From: Aminipila sp963524205
Lineage (GTDB): Bacteria > Bacillota > Clostridia > Peptostreptococcales > Anaerovoracaceae
Assembly: GCA_963524205.1 (NCBI GenBank)
Contig: CAURED010000016.1
Location: forward strand, 1 to 64,000
DNA length: 64,000 bases
Direction of reading: 5' to 3'
In this document: piece after piece, positions 51,517-60,264 of the stretch
How the letters are laid out: each line of letters opens with the position of its first letter
How positions within the stretch are numbered: position 1 is the first letter of the stretch
Made by a program: the position numbers and the translations under genes
Notes under the pieces: model-generated
What the model was told of the DNA's origin: nothing
Seen by the model: the letters and a program-made list of their open reading frames with translations, nothing else
Database searches by the model: none

Positions 51517-52317
51517 TTAAACCAAGATGTTTCCTACAATTTTAAAAAGCGGGATTACCCTAAAAATCAGAATTAGCCCCATCCATAAGATACAATAGCA
51601 GATACTTTTTATCGTAGATTCCTTTTCCTGTCCTGCTGAAAACTCACCATTATATCCTCGCAGTGTCATACTTTCATAAACGACCTGGGCCCTGTCAATG
51701 CTTCTCAAAAGCAACTGGCCTGCTAAAGAGCCCCATGCCTTAATATGTATGCCTTTTTGATTTGGTGCACGTAACTGATATGCGTCAGAAATCCGTTCAA
51801 CCTCTTTCAAAAGTACAATAACATAACGATATATTAACAAAATAAGTGTAACTAACTCCTTCGGAGCACGGATTAATCTAAGGGAATAGCAAATTTTTTC
51901 AATTGATGTTGTTGCAATCAGTACGTAAGAAGCAACTACTGCAAATATTCCTTTCAGCATTAATGAAATCATGGATAGCATTCCGCCCGTAATAACAATT
52001 TTTCCAACCTGCCACATTTGTGTTTTGTCAATAAACGGATTGGCGATTCCAACTATACAGGCAAGAATCAGTACAATTTTTATCTGTTTGATGCTGTGTA
52101 CAATGGGTACATCGCCTAATATAATTATTGACAGCAGATAAATACTCATTCCTGCCAAACCTGCCACATCATACTTATCAAAGGACACTACTGCCAATAT
52201 ATAGCTGATGGTAACAATAAGTTTAGCCAGTGGATGAATCTGATTAATCCACTTATCTTTTGCTGATATGTCATCCATATAATGGATACCATGTACCGCC
52301 TCATTTATTTTACTCAT
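51517..52317 (-). CDS. larQ: Nickel/cobalt ECF transporter T component (LarQ/CbiQ type)
   Basis: Five to six membrane segments and the CbiQ/EcfT coupling motifs occur in the C-terminal half (ISDAYQLRAPNQKGI, YESMTLRGYNGEF; each has the conserved A-R-G-like trio). It links the ATPase to the substrate-binding M component. The start codon overlaps the preceding stop (one-base overlap). Confidence 0.83.
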   Translation of the reverse strand: MSKINEAVHGIHYMDDISAKDKWINQIHPLAKLIVTISYILAVVSFDKYDVAGLAGMSIYLLSIIILGDVPIVHSIKQIKIVLILACIVGIANPFIDKTQMWQVGKIVITGGMLSMISLMLKGIFAVVASYVLIATTSIEKICYSLRLIRAPKELVTLILLIYRYVIVLLKEVERISDAYQLRAPNQKGIHIKAWGSLAGQLLLRSIDRAQVVYESMTLRGYNGEFSAGQEKESTIKSICYCILWMGLILIFRVIPLFKIVGNILV

Positions 52318-53324
52318 TACTCTGTATTCCTTCTAAATAGCCGGAGTAGAGAGCAGCTAGCTATACAAATTCCTACCACTACAATTCCACCTATAATCCC
52401 TGCGAATGAAGTTCCTACCTTAGAATCAGAACCTTTGAATGCATAATCAGGTAAAAGTGCCGTAATGCTTTGAATTTTTTCAGCTGCATCATACATTGCT
52501 CCCGATGCAGCAACTTCAGGAGCACCGGTAATTCTTTGTATAGACCATTCCAGCCCATCTGGATTAGCAGATGCAGCCAAAGACAGTAATCCTGCAATCA
52601 CAATCGTCACCACTGCCAGCACTGTAAAAGTATTCTTATAGGAAAGCTTTCCTTGTTTTTCAACACTTACATTGGTTCTTCCTGAATTATTCCATAAAAG
52701 TTCTGGCCTTGCTTCATATACAAAGCAAAGTACTGACGCAGTAATTAATCCTTCTATCAATCCAATTGCAAGATGAATTGGCTGCATAGTTGCCACAAAC
52801 AGCCCAAAGGGTAATTCTGTCACGCCAGAAGCTAAGGTTTCTAAAGTAACCGAAAAGGCTCCCAGCTGTAGTGTAATCATACTTCCCAGTATAGAGGCTA
52901 TTGTAATTTTTCTTTTTGTAATGCCATTTTTCATGATAAGGCTCCAGATTACCATAGCCCCAATAAAGCACCCATAGAATGCCATATTCCATACATTACA
53001 GCCAAGGGCAAGAATTCCTCCGTCTGCAAACAAAAGGCATTGTATTAACAGAACACCTATCATGGTTAAAAAACCAGCGTATGGACCTAAAAGTGCTGAT
53101 AGCAACATACCTCCACATAAATGCCCTGATGATCCTGTTCCTGGAATGGTAAAATTAATCATCTGAGTGGCAAAAACAAATGCCCCCATTACTCCCATTA
53201 CCGGTATTTTCTTTGGTTCGGTTTCAAGACGAATCTTCTTAATTGAATAACCCATGGTTATTGCAGAGCAGGCATACATAGTTCCTGCTACTGCTGGCGC
53301 CACAAGCGCATCAGCCATATGCAT
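52317..53324 (-). CDS. larMN: Nickel/cobalt ECF S component, CbiM-PDGLE fusion (LarMN)
   Basis: The N-terminus MHMADALVAP carries the metal-coordinating Met-His of CbiM/NikM. Seven membrane segments follow. After a linker, residues 240-335 form the CbiN/NikN-like PDGLE part (AASANPDGLEWSIQ) with two further membrane segments. The fused M-N form is typical of LarMN nickel carriers. Downstream of larE by 19 bases. Confidence 0.85.
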   Translation of the reverse strand: MHMADALVAPAVAGTMYACSAITMGYSIKKIRLETEPKKIPVMGVMGAFVFATQMINFTIPGTGSSGHLCGGMLLSALLGPYAGFLTMIGVLLIQCLLFADGGILALGCNVWNMAFYGCFIGAMVIWSLIMKNGITKRKITIASILGSMITLQLGAFSVTLETLASGVTELPFGLFVATMQPIHLAIGLIEGLITASVLCFVYEARPELLWNNSGRTNVSVEKQGKLSYKNTFTVLAVVTIVIAGLLSLAASANPDGLEWSIQRITGAPEVAASGAMYDAAEKIQSITALLPDYAFKGSDSKVGTSFAGIIGGIVVVGICIASCSLLRLFRRNTE

Positions 53325-53343
53325 TTCACAATTCTCCTTCCGT

Positions 53344-54168
53344 TTACAAATTCAGGTTAATATCCATGCTTCCTGATCGAAATCCCTCTAAATCAAGAGT
53401 TATATATACATATCCCAAGTTTTTTAAATAGGTGATAATCTCTTCTTTATGCACTAGTATTTTGGAAATATCCTGTTCATCTACCTCAATACGAGCGATC
53501 TCTCCATGAACCCTCAAGCGGACGTTATATATTCCAAGTGCTTTAATATATGATTCACCTTCTTCTACTATTTCCATTTTTTTATGGGAAAGAATGGTCC
53601 CATATGGAAATCTGGTTGCAAGACACGGTGCAGATGGTCGGTCTGATGCAGATATTCCATATTCTGCAGCTAATTGCCTTACTTCAGCTTTTGTAATGCC
53701 TGACTTGGCCAGTGGGCTTACAATGCCAAGCTCTTGAATTGCCCTAATACCAGGCCGATATACATGCAAATCATCTTCATTTGTACCATCCATAATGGTA
53801 TCTGCATGTAATTCATATGCTTTCTTCAGCACTTCTTCAAATAAGTATTTTTTGCACAGATAACACCTATCCGGTGGGTTTTGTAAGATTCCTGCATTTT
53901 GTAATTCATCTACCTGAATAATAAAATGAACTGCACCAACTTCCTTTGCAACTTTCCGGGCATTTTCCAATTCATTTAAGGGATGAAGCATGGTATGCAA
54001 TGTGACTGCATAGACCTTATTGCCTTTTTTACTGGCACTATCACAAGCCATTTTTAAAAGCAGACTGCTGTCCACTCCTCCTGAAAATGCAACCATAACA
54101 TCTTTATCTGTATATTCATCCATCATCAATTTTAATTCCATACATTTTTCTTTATAGCTATTCATCAC
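53344..54168 (-). CDS. larE: LarE, sulfur transferase for nickel-pincer cofactor
   Basis: An N-type ATP pyrophosphatase loop SGGVDSS (29-35) adenylates the pyridinium dicarboxylate precursor. C182 in SAPCLATRFPYG is the sulfur-donor position. C102 and C105 (RCYLC) give a three-cysteine set, as in LarE forms reported to hold a [4Fe-4S] cluster and act catalytically. The start overlaps the larB stop by 11 bases. With LarB it makes part of the nickel-pincer nucleotide used by lactate racemase and related epimerases. Confidence 0.9.
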   Translation of the reverse strand: MMNSYKEKCMELKLMMDEYTDKDVMVAFSGGVDSSLLLKMACDSASKKGNKVYAVTLHTMLHPLNELENARKVAKEVGAVHFIIQVDELQNAGILQNPPDRCYLCKKYLFEEVLKKAYELHADTIMDGTNEDDLHVYRPGIRAIQELGIVSPLAKSGITKAEVRQLAAEYGISASDRPSAPCLATRFPYGTILSHKKMEIVEEGESYIKALGIYNVRLRVHGEIARIEVDEQDISKILVHKEEIITYLKNLGYVYITLDLEGFRSGSMDINLNL

Positions 54169-54937
54169 ATTCTACCTTTTCTAAAACCCCTTGGTTTTTT
54201 ACTCCTAATCTGTTAATCTGTGTTGCCATATATCCTGCTCCATAACCGTTATCAATGTTTACTACTGCTATACCATTGGCACAAGAATTAATCATGGTTA
54301 GCAGTGCAGATAATCCCTGCATACTGGCTCCATATCCTACTGAAGTTGGCACTCCAATCACAGGCTTATCCACCAAACCACCGATTACACTTGCCAAAGC
54401 ACCTTCCATTCCTGCAACAGCTATCACACAATTGGCACTTTGAATCACCTCCAGTTGGCATAGAATTCTATGGATTCCACTCACCCCAACATCATAAATT
54501 CGTTCTACATAAGAGCCAAAATATTCTGCCGTCTGTGCTGCTTCTTCTGCTACTGGAATATCCGCAGTTCCAGCCGTGCAAACTGCAATTTTGCCCTGCT
54601 TTTTCTTATCTGGCTTTTCTATTTTTATAATTCGGGAAATTTCATCATATTGAGTTTCTGGATACTTTGCCTTAATCAGTTCATACTGTAGTCTCGATGC
54701 TCTGGTTCCAAATACCTCTCCATCTTCTTCATACAGTTTCCCAAATATTTTAAGGAGGTGATCATCTGCTTTCCCACTGCAGAAAATTACCTCTGCAAAA
54801 CCAGATCGCAGTTTTCTATGAGTATCTAGTTTAGCAAATCCCATCTCTTCATATGGCAGCCTTCGAATATATTGTTCTGCTTCCTCTACAGAGATCTCAT
54901 CATTTTTTAATTTTAACAATATATCATGTGTCTCCAT
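54158..54937 (-). CDS. larB: LarB, nickel-pincer nucleotide carboxylase/hydrolase
   Basis: The C-terminal half is an AIR-carboxylase-like (PurE-type) domain (AVCTAGTADIPVAEEAA, AVAGMEGALASVIGGLVDKP, GVPTSVGYGAS). The N-terminal half has the family-specific FAKLDTHRKLRSGFAEVIFC. LarB carboxylates nicotinate adenine dinucleotide and releases AMP as the first step of the pincer cofactor. GGAGGT selects the ATG at 54937. First gene of larB-E-MN-Q-O. LarC and LarA are not in the window. Confidence 0.9.
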   Translation of the reverse strand: METHDILLKLKNDEISVEEAEQYIRRLPYEEMGFAKLDTHRKLRSGFAEVIFCSGKADDHLLKIFGKLYEEDGEVFGTRASRLQYELIKAKYPETQYDEISRIIKIEKPDKKKQGKIAVCTAGTADIPVAEEAAQTAEYFGSYVERIYDVGVSGIHRILCQLEVIQSANCVIAVAGMEGALASVIGGLVDKPVIGVPTSVGYGASMQGLSALLTMINSCANGIAVVNIDNGYGAGYMATQINRLGVKNQGVLEKVECDE

Positions 54938-54988
54938 TACAACCTCCATTTTATTTTCCAAGTCAATGTTTTATTTATATTTTTCAAA

Positions 54989-55026
54989 AAAATCTCCATA
55001 CTCTCTTTTTAGGGTACGGAGATTTT
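54989..55026 (-). terminator. Terminator between the MerR gene and larB
   Basis: AAAATCTCC pairs with GGAGATTTT, extended by TAC/GTA, with A- and T-runs on both sides. Confidence 0.8.
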
Positions 55027-55048
55027 AACTAATTTTATATTGCTAATT

Positions 55049-55423
55049 CTATTCCCAAGACAAAACCCCTGTTGCCTCTGCTTTTTCATATCTGCCTATT
55101 TTATAATTCAGCCGATCCAGGGTTTGTTGCATGTCTTCCATTTTTTCTAAAAGCTTTTTACGTTCTTCTAGCAAAAGTTCTTTTCTTGCTTTAATCGTAG
55201 AATCCCCCTGCTGGGTCAACGCACAATATTCAATCAGAGCTTCTATTGGTACACCTGCAGAGCGCATACATTTTGCCAGCCCAATCCATTTACAGGATTC
55301 TTCCGTATAATCCCGATTGCCATTCGCAGTTCTGTTTACTAGAGGTATCAACCCTATACGTTCATAATACCGCAATGTGTCCTGAGAAATGTCATATTTT
55401 TTACTAACTTCTGCAATTGTCAT
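55049..55423 (-). CDS. MerR family regulator, AdhR/NmlR-like
   Basis: The N-terminal HTH (TIAEVSKKYDISQDTLRYYER) and wing are followed by a dimerisation coil. C52 (GLAKCMRSAG) is at the position of the conserved cysteine of AdhR/NmlR-type regulators that respond to aldehydes and thiol stress. It is 29 bases after the aldo/keto reductase gene and co-transcribed with it. The promoter of the unit has the 19-bp spacer and dyad expected for this group. Confidence 0.86.
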   Translation of the reverse strand: MTIAEVSKKYDISQDTLRYYERIGLIPLVNRTANGNRDYTEESCKWIGLAKCMRSAGVPIEALIEYCALTQQGDSTIKARKELLLEERKKLLEKMEDMQQTLDRLNYKIGRYEKAEATGVLSWE

Positions 55424-55452
55424 TCGTATTCCCCCAAACTCACCTTTTGTAA

Positions 55453-56583
55453 TTAATTAGTAGCACCTTCAAATTGTTCTGCTACTTCCTTTAAGCCTTT
55501 TATTATTTCAATATGCTGAGGACAGCTATTCTCACACTTTCTGCATCCAATACAATCTGAGGCCTTCCCATAGGTTTTGATATAATTTCCGTAATACATG
55601 CCTTGTATTGAAAGTCCTTTGTTCTGAGACTGCTTCTCCGCATTATATAATGCGAAATAATTAGGAATAGCTATGTTTTTAGGACAGCCTTCCACACAAT
55701 ACTGACAGGCAGTACAAGGAATTGCAATCGCTTCATTAATAACATCTACTACCTTCTCTATTATATCATATTCTTCTTTAATAAATGGTTTAAAATTTTG
55801 CATATACCCTGTGTTATCTAGCAATTGTTCCATATTCGACATACCGCTTAAAACCATTACAACATTTTCAAGACTTGCTGCAAAACGGACTGCCCAGGAA
55901 GCTATAGACATATCCGGATGATATTGTTTCAGAATCTTCTCAGCTTTAGCAGGAACAGCTGCAAGTGTACCACCTTTCGCAGGCTCCATTACTATTACTG
56001 GTTTTCCATGCTCTTTAGCAACCTTATAACATTTTGCTGACTGAATGCTTTCATTATTCCAGTCCATATAGTTTATCTGTAGCTGTACAAAATCTACTTC
56101 TGGATAAGCCTTAAGAATTTCATCAAGCAAATCCGCAGTATCGTGAAAAGAAAAGCCAATATTTTTAACCTTACCTTCTGCTTTCTTTTTCAGGATAAAG
56201 GCATAGCTATCCATATTCTTTGCTATTTCATAATGGGAGACACCTAGATTATGAAGAAGATAATAGTCAAAATACTCTACTCCGCATTTTTCTAACTGTT
56301 CATTAAAGATTCTTTCCTGATCTTCCTTTTTTCCTAAAAACATAGTAGGCATTTTCGTGGCTACAGTAAAGCTGTTCCTGTCATGACGTTTCACCAGTGC
56401 TTCCCTTAGAGCGTTTTCACTTTTGAAGTTGTGGTACATATATGCTGTATCAAAATATGTAAATCCTCTTTCCAAAAAAGTGTCTACCATTTTGTTTACC
56501 TGTTCCATATCAATGTCTGTTGGATCCTCTGGGTTATTTATAGGTAATCTCATGAATCCAAATCCTAATTTTTTCTGTTCCAT
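55453..56583 (-). CDS. Aldo/keto reductase with two [4Fe-4S] motifs
   Basis: Residues 1-275 are an aldo/keto reductase barrel with catalytic Asp and Tyr in FDTAYMYHN and the Lys/His region (VATKMPTM, DYYLLHNLG). Near the C-terminus are two ferredoxin-type motifs, CTACQYCVEGCP and CIGCRKCENSCP, typical of the ferredoxin-linked AKR group of anaerobes. It probably reduces a carbonyl compound using low-potential electrons. The longest frame starts inside the -35 element, so the ATG at 56583 with GGAG is the true start. Confidence 0.9.
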   Translation of the reverse strand: MEQKKLGFGFMRLPINNPEDPTDIDMEQVNKMVDTFLERGFTYFDTAYMYHNFKSENALREALVKRHDRNSFTVATKMPTMFLGKKEDQERIFNEQLEKCGVEYFDYYLLHNLGVSHYEIAKNMDSYAFILKKKAEGKVKNIGFSFHDTADLLDEILKAYPEVDFVQLQINYMDWNNESIQSAKCYKVAKEHGKPVIVMEPAKGGTLAAVPAKAEKILKQYHPDMSIASWAVRFAASLENVVMVLSGMSNMEQLLDNTGYMQNFKPFIKEEYDIIEKVVDVINEAIAIPCTACQYCVEGCPKNIAIPNYFALYNAEKQSQNKGLSIQGMYYGNYIKTYGKASDCIGCRKCENSCPQHIEIIKGLKEVAEQFEGATN

Positions 56584-56611
56584 ATGATTTTTCTCCTTTT
56601 CTATACTGTTG

Positions 56612-56642
56612 AGAATATCACTTGGAGTGAACTCCATGTCAA
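56612..56642 (-). promoter_or_regulatory. MerR-type promoter with 19-bp spacer and dyad
   Basis: TTGACA (56637-56642) and TATTCT (56612-56617) on the minus strand are 19 bases apart. The spacer contains the dyad TGGAGT-TC-ACTCCA, close to the CTTGGAGTTAACTCCAAG operator of AdhR-type MerR proteins. It drives the reductase and its MerR gene. Confidence 0.82.
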
Positions 56643-56694
56643 GAACTTTTTATAGTTATAAATTTTTGTTCGATTTATAATAAAATCACTTGGG

Positions 56695-56723
56695 TTGTCC
56701 CTTGAATTTATTCATGTTATAAT
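56695..56723 (+). promoter_or_regulatory. Promoter of the DEAD-box helicase gene
   Basis: TTGTCC (56695-56700), a 17-base spacer and TATAAT (56718-56723) give a leader of about 95 bases before the ATG. Long leaders are usual for cold-shock helicase genes, though no cold-shock motif is proven here. Confidence 0.6.
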
Positions 56724-56824
56724 AGAAATTTATAATATTGTAATCAGGTGATTAAATTGTAAAATAAATATAAATAATAGATTATAGAAGAACTAATTGG
56801 ATTGAGTTAAGAAAAGGAAAAAAT

Positions 56825-58276
56825 ATGAATGAAATAAAAGATTTACAGGAAACAAATATTGAAAAGTTTAAGGATTATCCACTTGATAGTTCTATCAAAA
56901 GAGCCTTAAGCGAATTAGGATTCAAGCAGCCTCTAGAAGTCCAGGCTAAAGTAATCCCTATGATTCTCGAAGGCAAGGATTTAATTGTAAAATCCCAAAC
57001 GGGCAGTGGTAAAACAGCAGCCTTCGCCATTCCTCTTTGTCAAAAAATCGATGTAGAATTAGAAAGTCCTCAGGTTCTAGTTCTGTCTCCCACACGAGAA
57101 TTGACGGAACAGGTAAAACAAGATATTTATGATGTTGGAAAATACAAAGGTTTAAAGTGCTGTGCTTTATACGGTAAACAGCCCATGGAGCAGCAAAGAA
57201 AAGAATTAAAGCAAAATACACCACATGTGATTGTAGCCACACCTGGTAGAATGATGGACCATATATTGAATAAAAATGTAAAGCTCCATGATATTAAATA
57301 CCTAGTAATTGATGAAGCTGATGAGATGTTAATTATGGGATTTAAGGAACAACTAGAAGCTATTATAAAAAAAATCCCTAAAGATAGAGTGACTCTGCTT
57401 TTCTCAGCAACAATACCTGACGAAGTTCATTTCTTGAGCCAAGAATATCTGAGAAATCCTGAAAATATAGAAATTGAGGCACAAGTCTCTAATCTTGAAA
57501 AGATTGAACAAATTTACTATGCTGTAGACGGCCTAAAAAAAGTAGATTTTATAAAGAAAGTTATCGAAAGAGAACACCCAAGAAAAGCCATTATGTTCTG
57601 CAATACACAAGAACAGGTTACCAATTTGTTTGAAATCTTTAGAAAGTGGGGTAACTTTACTTGTGCAGTACATGGTGGTATGGACCAGCAAATGCGTACA
57701 GAAAAATTAAACGCTTTCAAGCGTGGTGAATACAAGATGCTTATTGCTACTGATGTGGCAGCAAGGGGTTTACACGTCCAAGGTATTACGCATGTAATAA
57801 ACTATGGTGTTCCATTTGAACATGAACAATACGTGCATAGAATTGGCAGGACTGGTCGTGTGGATCAACATGGCATTGCTATCACGATGGTCATCCCAAG
57901 TGAAATGAATAGATTTCATGATTTGGAAACATTCCTCGGTTATAAAATCCCATGTAAAGGCGGTCATGTAGACAGAAAGCCAAAAGCAGATTCTAATCGT
58001 CGAAATAGTAGGGAAAGATATAAAGTTGACAGTCGTAAAGGACAGAAGTCCTTAGTACAGTTCAATGCTGGCAGAAATAACAGCTCGCTGAAAACAAGTG
58101 ATTTCCTTGCTGCCATCAGACACGTAGACGGTATTTACACTGAAGACATCGGAAAAGTTGACATAAGAGAAAGCGTAACCAATGTTGAAATATTCGATGG
58201 GAAAGAAATCATAGTTATTAAAGCCTTTAAAACAAAGAAAATTAAGGGTAAATTATATAGAGTAAAAAAAGGCTAG
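56825..58276 (+). CDS. DEAD-box RNA helicase, DbpA/YxiN type
   Basis: All helicase motifs are present: Q motif (GFKQPLEVQ), I (SQTGSGKT), Ia (PTRELTEQ), II (VIDEAD), III (SATIP), V (ATDVAARGLHV) and VI (HRIGRTGR). The C-terminal 75 residues form the DbpA/YxiN RNA-binding domain that targets hairpin 92 of 23S rRNA. A basic linker (380-405) precedes it. It likely remodels the 50S subunit during assembly. Confidence 0.92.
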   Translation: MNEIKDLQETNIEKFKDYPLDSSIKRALSELGFKQPLEVQAKVIPMILEGKDLIVKSQTGSGKTAAFAIPLCQKIDVELESPQVLVLSPTRELTEQVKQDIYDVGKYKGLKCCALYGKQPMEQQRKELKQNTPHVIVATPGRMMDHILNKNVKLHDIKYLVIDEADEMLIMGFKEQLEAIIKKIPKDRVTLLFSATIPDEVHFLSQEYLRNPENIEIEAQVSNLEKIEQIYYAVDGLKKVDFIKKVIEREHPRKAIMFCNTQEQVTNLFEIFRKWGNFTCAVHGGMDQQMRTEKLNAFKRGEYKMLIATDVAARGLHVQGITHVINYGVPFEHEQYVHRIGRTGRVDQHGIAITMVIPSEMNRFHDLETFLGYKIPCKGGHVDRKPKADSNRRNSRERYKVDSRKGQKSLVQFNAGRNNSSLKTSDFLAAIRHVDGIYTEDIGKVDIRESVTNVEIFDGKEIIVIKAFKTKKIKGKLYRVKKG

Positions 58277-58295
58277 CTTATTTTTTTAAATAAAG

Positions 58296-58339
58296 AAAAA
58301 AGCATGCAAACAGAATAAAATCTGCTTGCATGCTTTTTT
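58296..58339. terminator. Strong bidirectional terminator
   Basis: AAAAAGCATGCAA pairs with TTGCATGCTTTTT, with further CAGA/TCTG pairing in the loop side. It lies between the convergent helicase and motB genes. Confidence 0.93.
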
Positions 58340-58382
58340 AAGGTCTGCATTTATATTAAGGGATATGATCAAATAACTATTC

Positions 58383-59156
58383 TTACTTTGTAATCTGTTT
58401 TTCCAGATCATTATATTTCTCACTCAGAACAATAATATCAATACGCCTATTTTTCGTCCGTCCTTCTGCCGTGGAATTATCCGCAACTGGCCTATACTCC
58501 CCATATCCAACCGCTACAAGTTTTTCAGGCGGTACATTACACTGATTAATAAATAATTGAACTACACTGACCGCTCTTGCTGTAGATAATTCCCAATTAG
58601 ATGGATATACCTCTGAATGCATAGGGACGTTGTCAGTATGACCTTCAATACGTATGTAATTATTCAGATTATTAATCATATCAGCTACTTCTAGTAAAGC
58701 ATATTCATTTTCTTTTTTGATTTCTGCACTTCCTGATTCAAATAAAATTGCATTATTAAAACTAATAACCAGACCACGCTTATCTATACTTGTTGTTACA
58801 GAACCACTCATATTTTCTTTTTGTAACTTTGCATCAATATCAGCTTTTAATTCCTTCAGATTCTGTAGTTCTTTCTGCTCAATGGCTTTCTCTAACTGTT
58901 CTTTTGTCTGACTACTTGTAGAGACCGCCGCCTGCGTGCTTTGCTTATTTGCTGCTTCAGAAGAAACAAAGCTTTCAGTCATCATTTGCTCACTAAACTC
59001 TTCCGACATTTGTTGTGCTTTCCCTGCATCCACCTGACTAACAGCAAATAAAACTATGAAAACTGCTAATAATAAAGTCATCAAATCCGAATATGGAAGC
59101 AGCCACGCTTCCCCACCTTCTTCTTCCTGATGTGGATGTTTATTTTTCTTTGACAT
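58383..59156 (-). CDS. motB: Flagellar stator protein MotB
   Basis: One membrane segment (about 24-43) carries the proton-accepting Asp D24 (YSDLMTLLLAVF). An extracellular linker is followed by the OmpA-type peptidoglycan-binding domain (RIEGHTDNVP, NWELSTARAVSV). It anchors the stator to the wall. It lies 12 bases after motA. The ion (H+ or Na+) is not settled by sequence reading alone. Confidence 0.93.
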   Translation of the reverse strand: MSKKNKHPHQEEEGGEAWLLPYSDLMTLLLAVFIVLFAVSQVDAGKAQQMSEEFSEQMMTESFVSSEAANKQSTQAAVSTSSQTKEQLEKAIEQKELQNLKELKADIDAKLQKENMSGSVTTSIDKRGLVISFNNAILFESGSAEIKKENEYALLEVADMINNLNNYIRIEGHTDNVPMHSEVYPSNWELSTARAVSVVQLFINQCNVPPEKLVAVGYGEYRPVADNSTAEGRTKNRRIDIIVLSEKYNDLEKQITK

Positions 59157-59168
59157 ACTGTTTCCTCC

Positions 59169-59954
59169 TTATTCAGACTTCATTTCCTCAGCTATTTGTT
59201 CTTGTTTCGATGCTGGAAGAACTGCAAGTAACCTTTCCTTTAGCATAAAAGGAGAATCGCCTCTTTGTATAGATAGCAAACCTTCAAGAATCATATATTT
59301 AAGCGTCACTTCTGCTTGACTTTTAACTTTCAATTTTTTTGCAAATGGATTCCATAAAACATAACCAGTAAATATACCCAGAATAGTTGCTATAAATGCA
59401 GCAGCAATTGCTTCAGCCATCTTATCGGTATCGTCTATATGTGACATGGCAGCTATCAAACCAAATACAGCCCCCAAAACACCTAAGGTTGGAGCATACA
59501 TTCCAGCCGATGAAAAAATACTCGCATTTGTTTCATGTCGTTTTTCCATTGCCGAAATTTCAGATTCAAGAATTTCAGTAATAACGTCATCCCCAGTTCC
59601 GTCAACAACCATACGAATACCTTTTTTTAAAAAAGAGTCTTCAATTTCTTCAACTTTACTTTCTAACGACAAAAGTCCTTCTTTCCTTGCTGTGGTTGAT
59701 AAATTGACCATTAATTCAATGATGTCCAGTTCAGACATCCTCTCTTGTTTTGTAAAGAGAATTTTGAATAAAGCTCCTATGCTTTTAAGATTTTCTCCAG
59801 GGAATGAATTTAAAATAGTAGCAACCGTACCAACAAATATAACAAAAAAAGCTGCAGGATTTAAAAACACAGTAAAACTAATATGCTTAAAAATCATAGC
59901 TCCAATTACCGAAGTAAAACCTACAATAATGCCCAAAAGTGTAGTAAGTTCCAT
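59169..59954 (-). CDS. motA: Flagellar stator protein MotA
   Basis: Four membrane segments, with the large cytoplasmic loop between the second and third, and the conserved GMYAPTLGVLGAVFGLIAAM segment with its channel proline. It couples ion flow to torque together with MotB. AGGAGG precedes the ATG. The only flagellar genes in the window are these two. Confidence 0.93.
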   Translation of the reverse strand: MELTTLLGIIVGFTSVIGAMIFKHISFTVFLNPAAFFVIFVGTVATILNSFPGENLKSIGALFKILFTKQERMSELDIIELMVNLSTTARKEGLLSLESKVEEIEDSFLKKGIRMVVDGTGDDVITEILESEISAMEKRHETNASIFSSAGMYAPTLGVLGAVFGLIAAMSHIDDTDKMAEAIAAAFIATILGIFTGYVLWNPFAKKLKVKSQAEVTLKYMILEGLLSIQRGDSPFMLKERLLAVLPASKQEQIAEEMKSE

Positions 59955-60160
59955 ACGCCCTCCTTTTTATTCGACATACTTTTACAAATTCTTTATTTTA
60001 TCCTTTATCATACCATTTTTTATAGTTGTAAACAATTATAATTTGTCGAATTTTTACCTAGCTTGTACTATAATCTAAAAATAGTTATTCAGCAAGTCTC
60101 ATAACACTTTATATCTCTTCAATAACTAAAATATAATGTGACCCTTTAGCACAACAGAAA
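59955..60160. other. Gap upstream of motA
   Basis: A minus-strand TTGTTT-N17-TATGAT lies before motA. No sigma-D type motility promoter is evident. TTCGACA and TGTCGAA, an inverted pair about 75 bases apart (59970-60050), are noted without interpretation. Confidence 0.4.
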
Positions 60161-60180
60161 GGCGGGACACGCGTCCCGCC
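60161..60180. terminator. GC-rich hairpin after the exosporium-type gene
   Basis: GGCGGGAC pairs perfectly with GTCCCGCC around ACGC. It is unusually GC-rich for this DNA. It lies about 80 bases past the stop on the minus strand; the T-tract is short. Confidence 0.6.
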
Positions 60181-60189
60181 TTCATCTTC

Positions 60190-60264
60190 TTACCGACTGT
60201 TGTAGTATTTAAGCAGCATCTGTTTGGTCAATGCGCTACAGGATTCTATTTTCTTATCAATCAT
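60190..60264 (-). CDS. Possible 24-residue peptide overlapping the exosporium gene end
   Basis: MIDKKIESCSALTKQMLLKY followed by YNSR and a stop. Its ATG overlaps the stop of the preceding gene (ATGA), and AAGGA lies directly before it, too close for an ideal site. The composition looks like coding sequence. It may be a coupled small gene or the remains of a longer one. Confidence 0.3.
   Translation of the reverse strand: MIDKKIESCSALTKQMLLKYYNSR

Noticed and set aside
54938..55048. Nickel/cobalt or cobalamin riboswitch before larB
   Set aside because: The region holds only the terminator of the MerR gene and is too short for either riboswitch.
59970..60050. TTCGACA/TGTCGAA inverted pair as ends of a mobile element
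   Set aside because: Arms of 7-8 bases about 75 apart are easily due to chance and no target duplication is seen.
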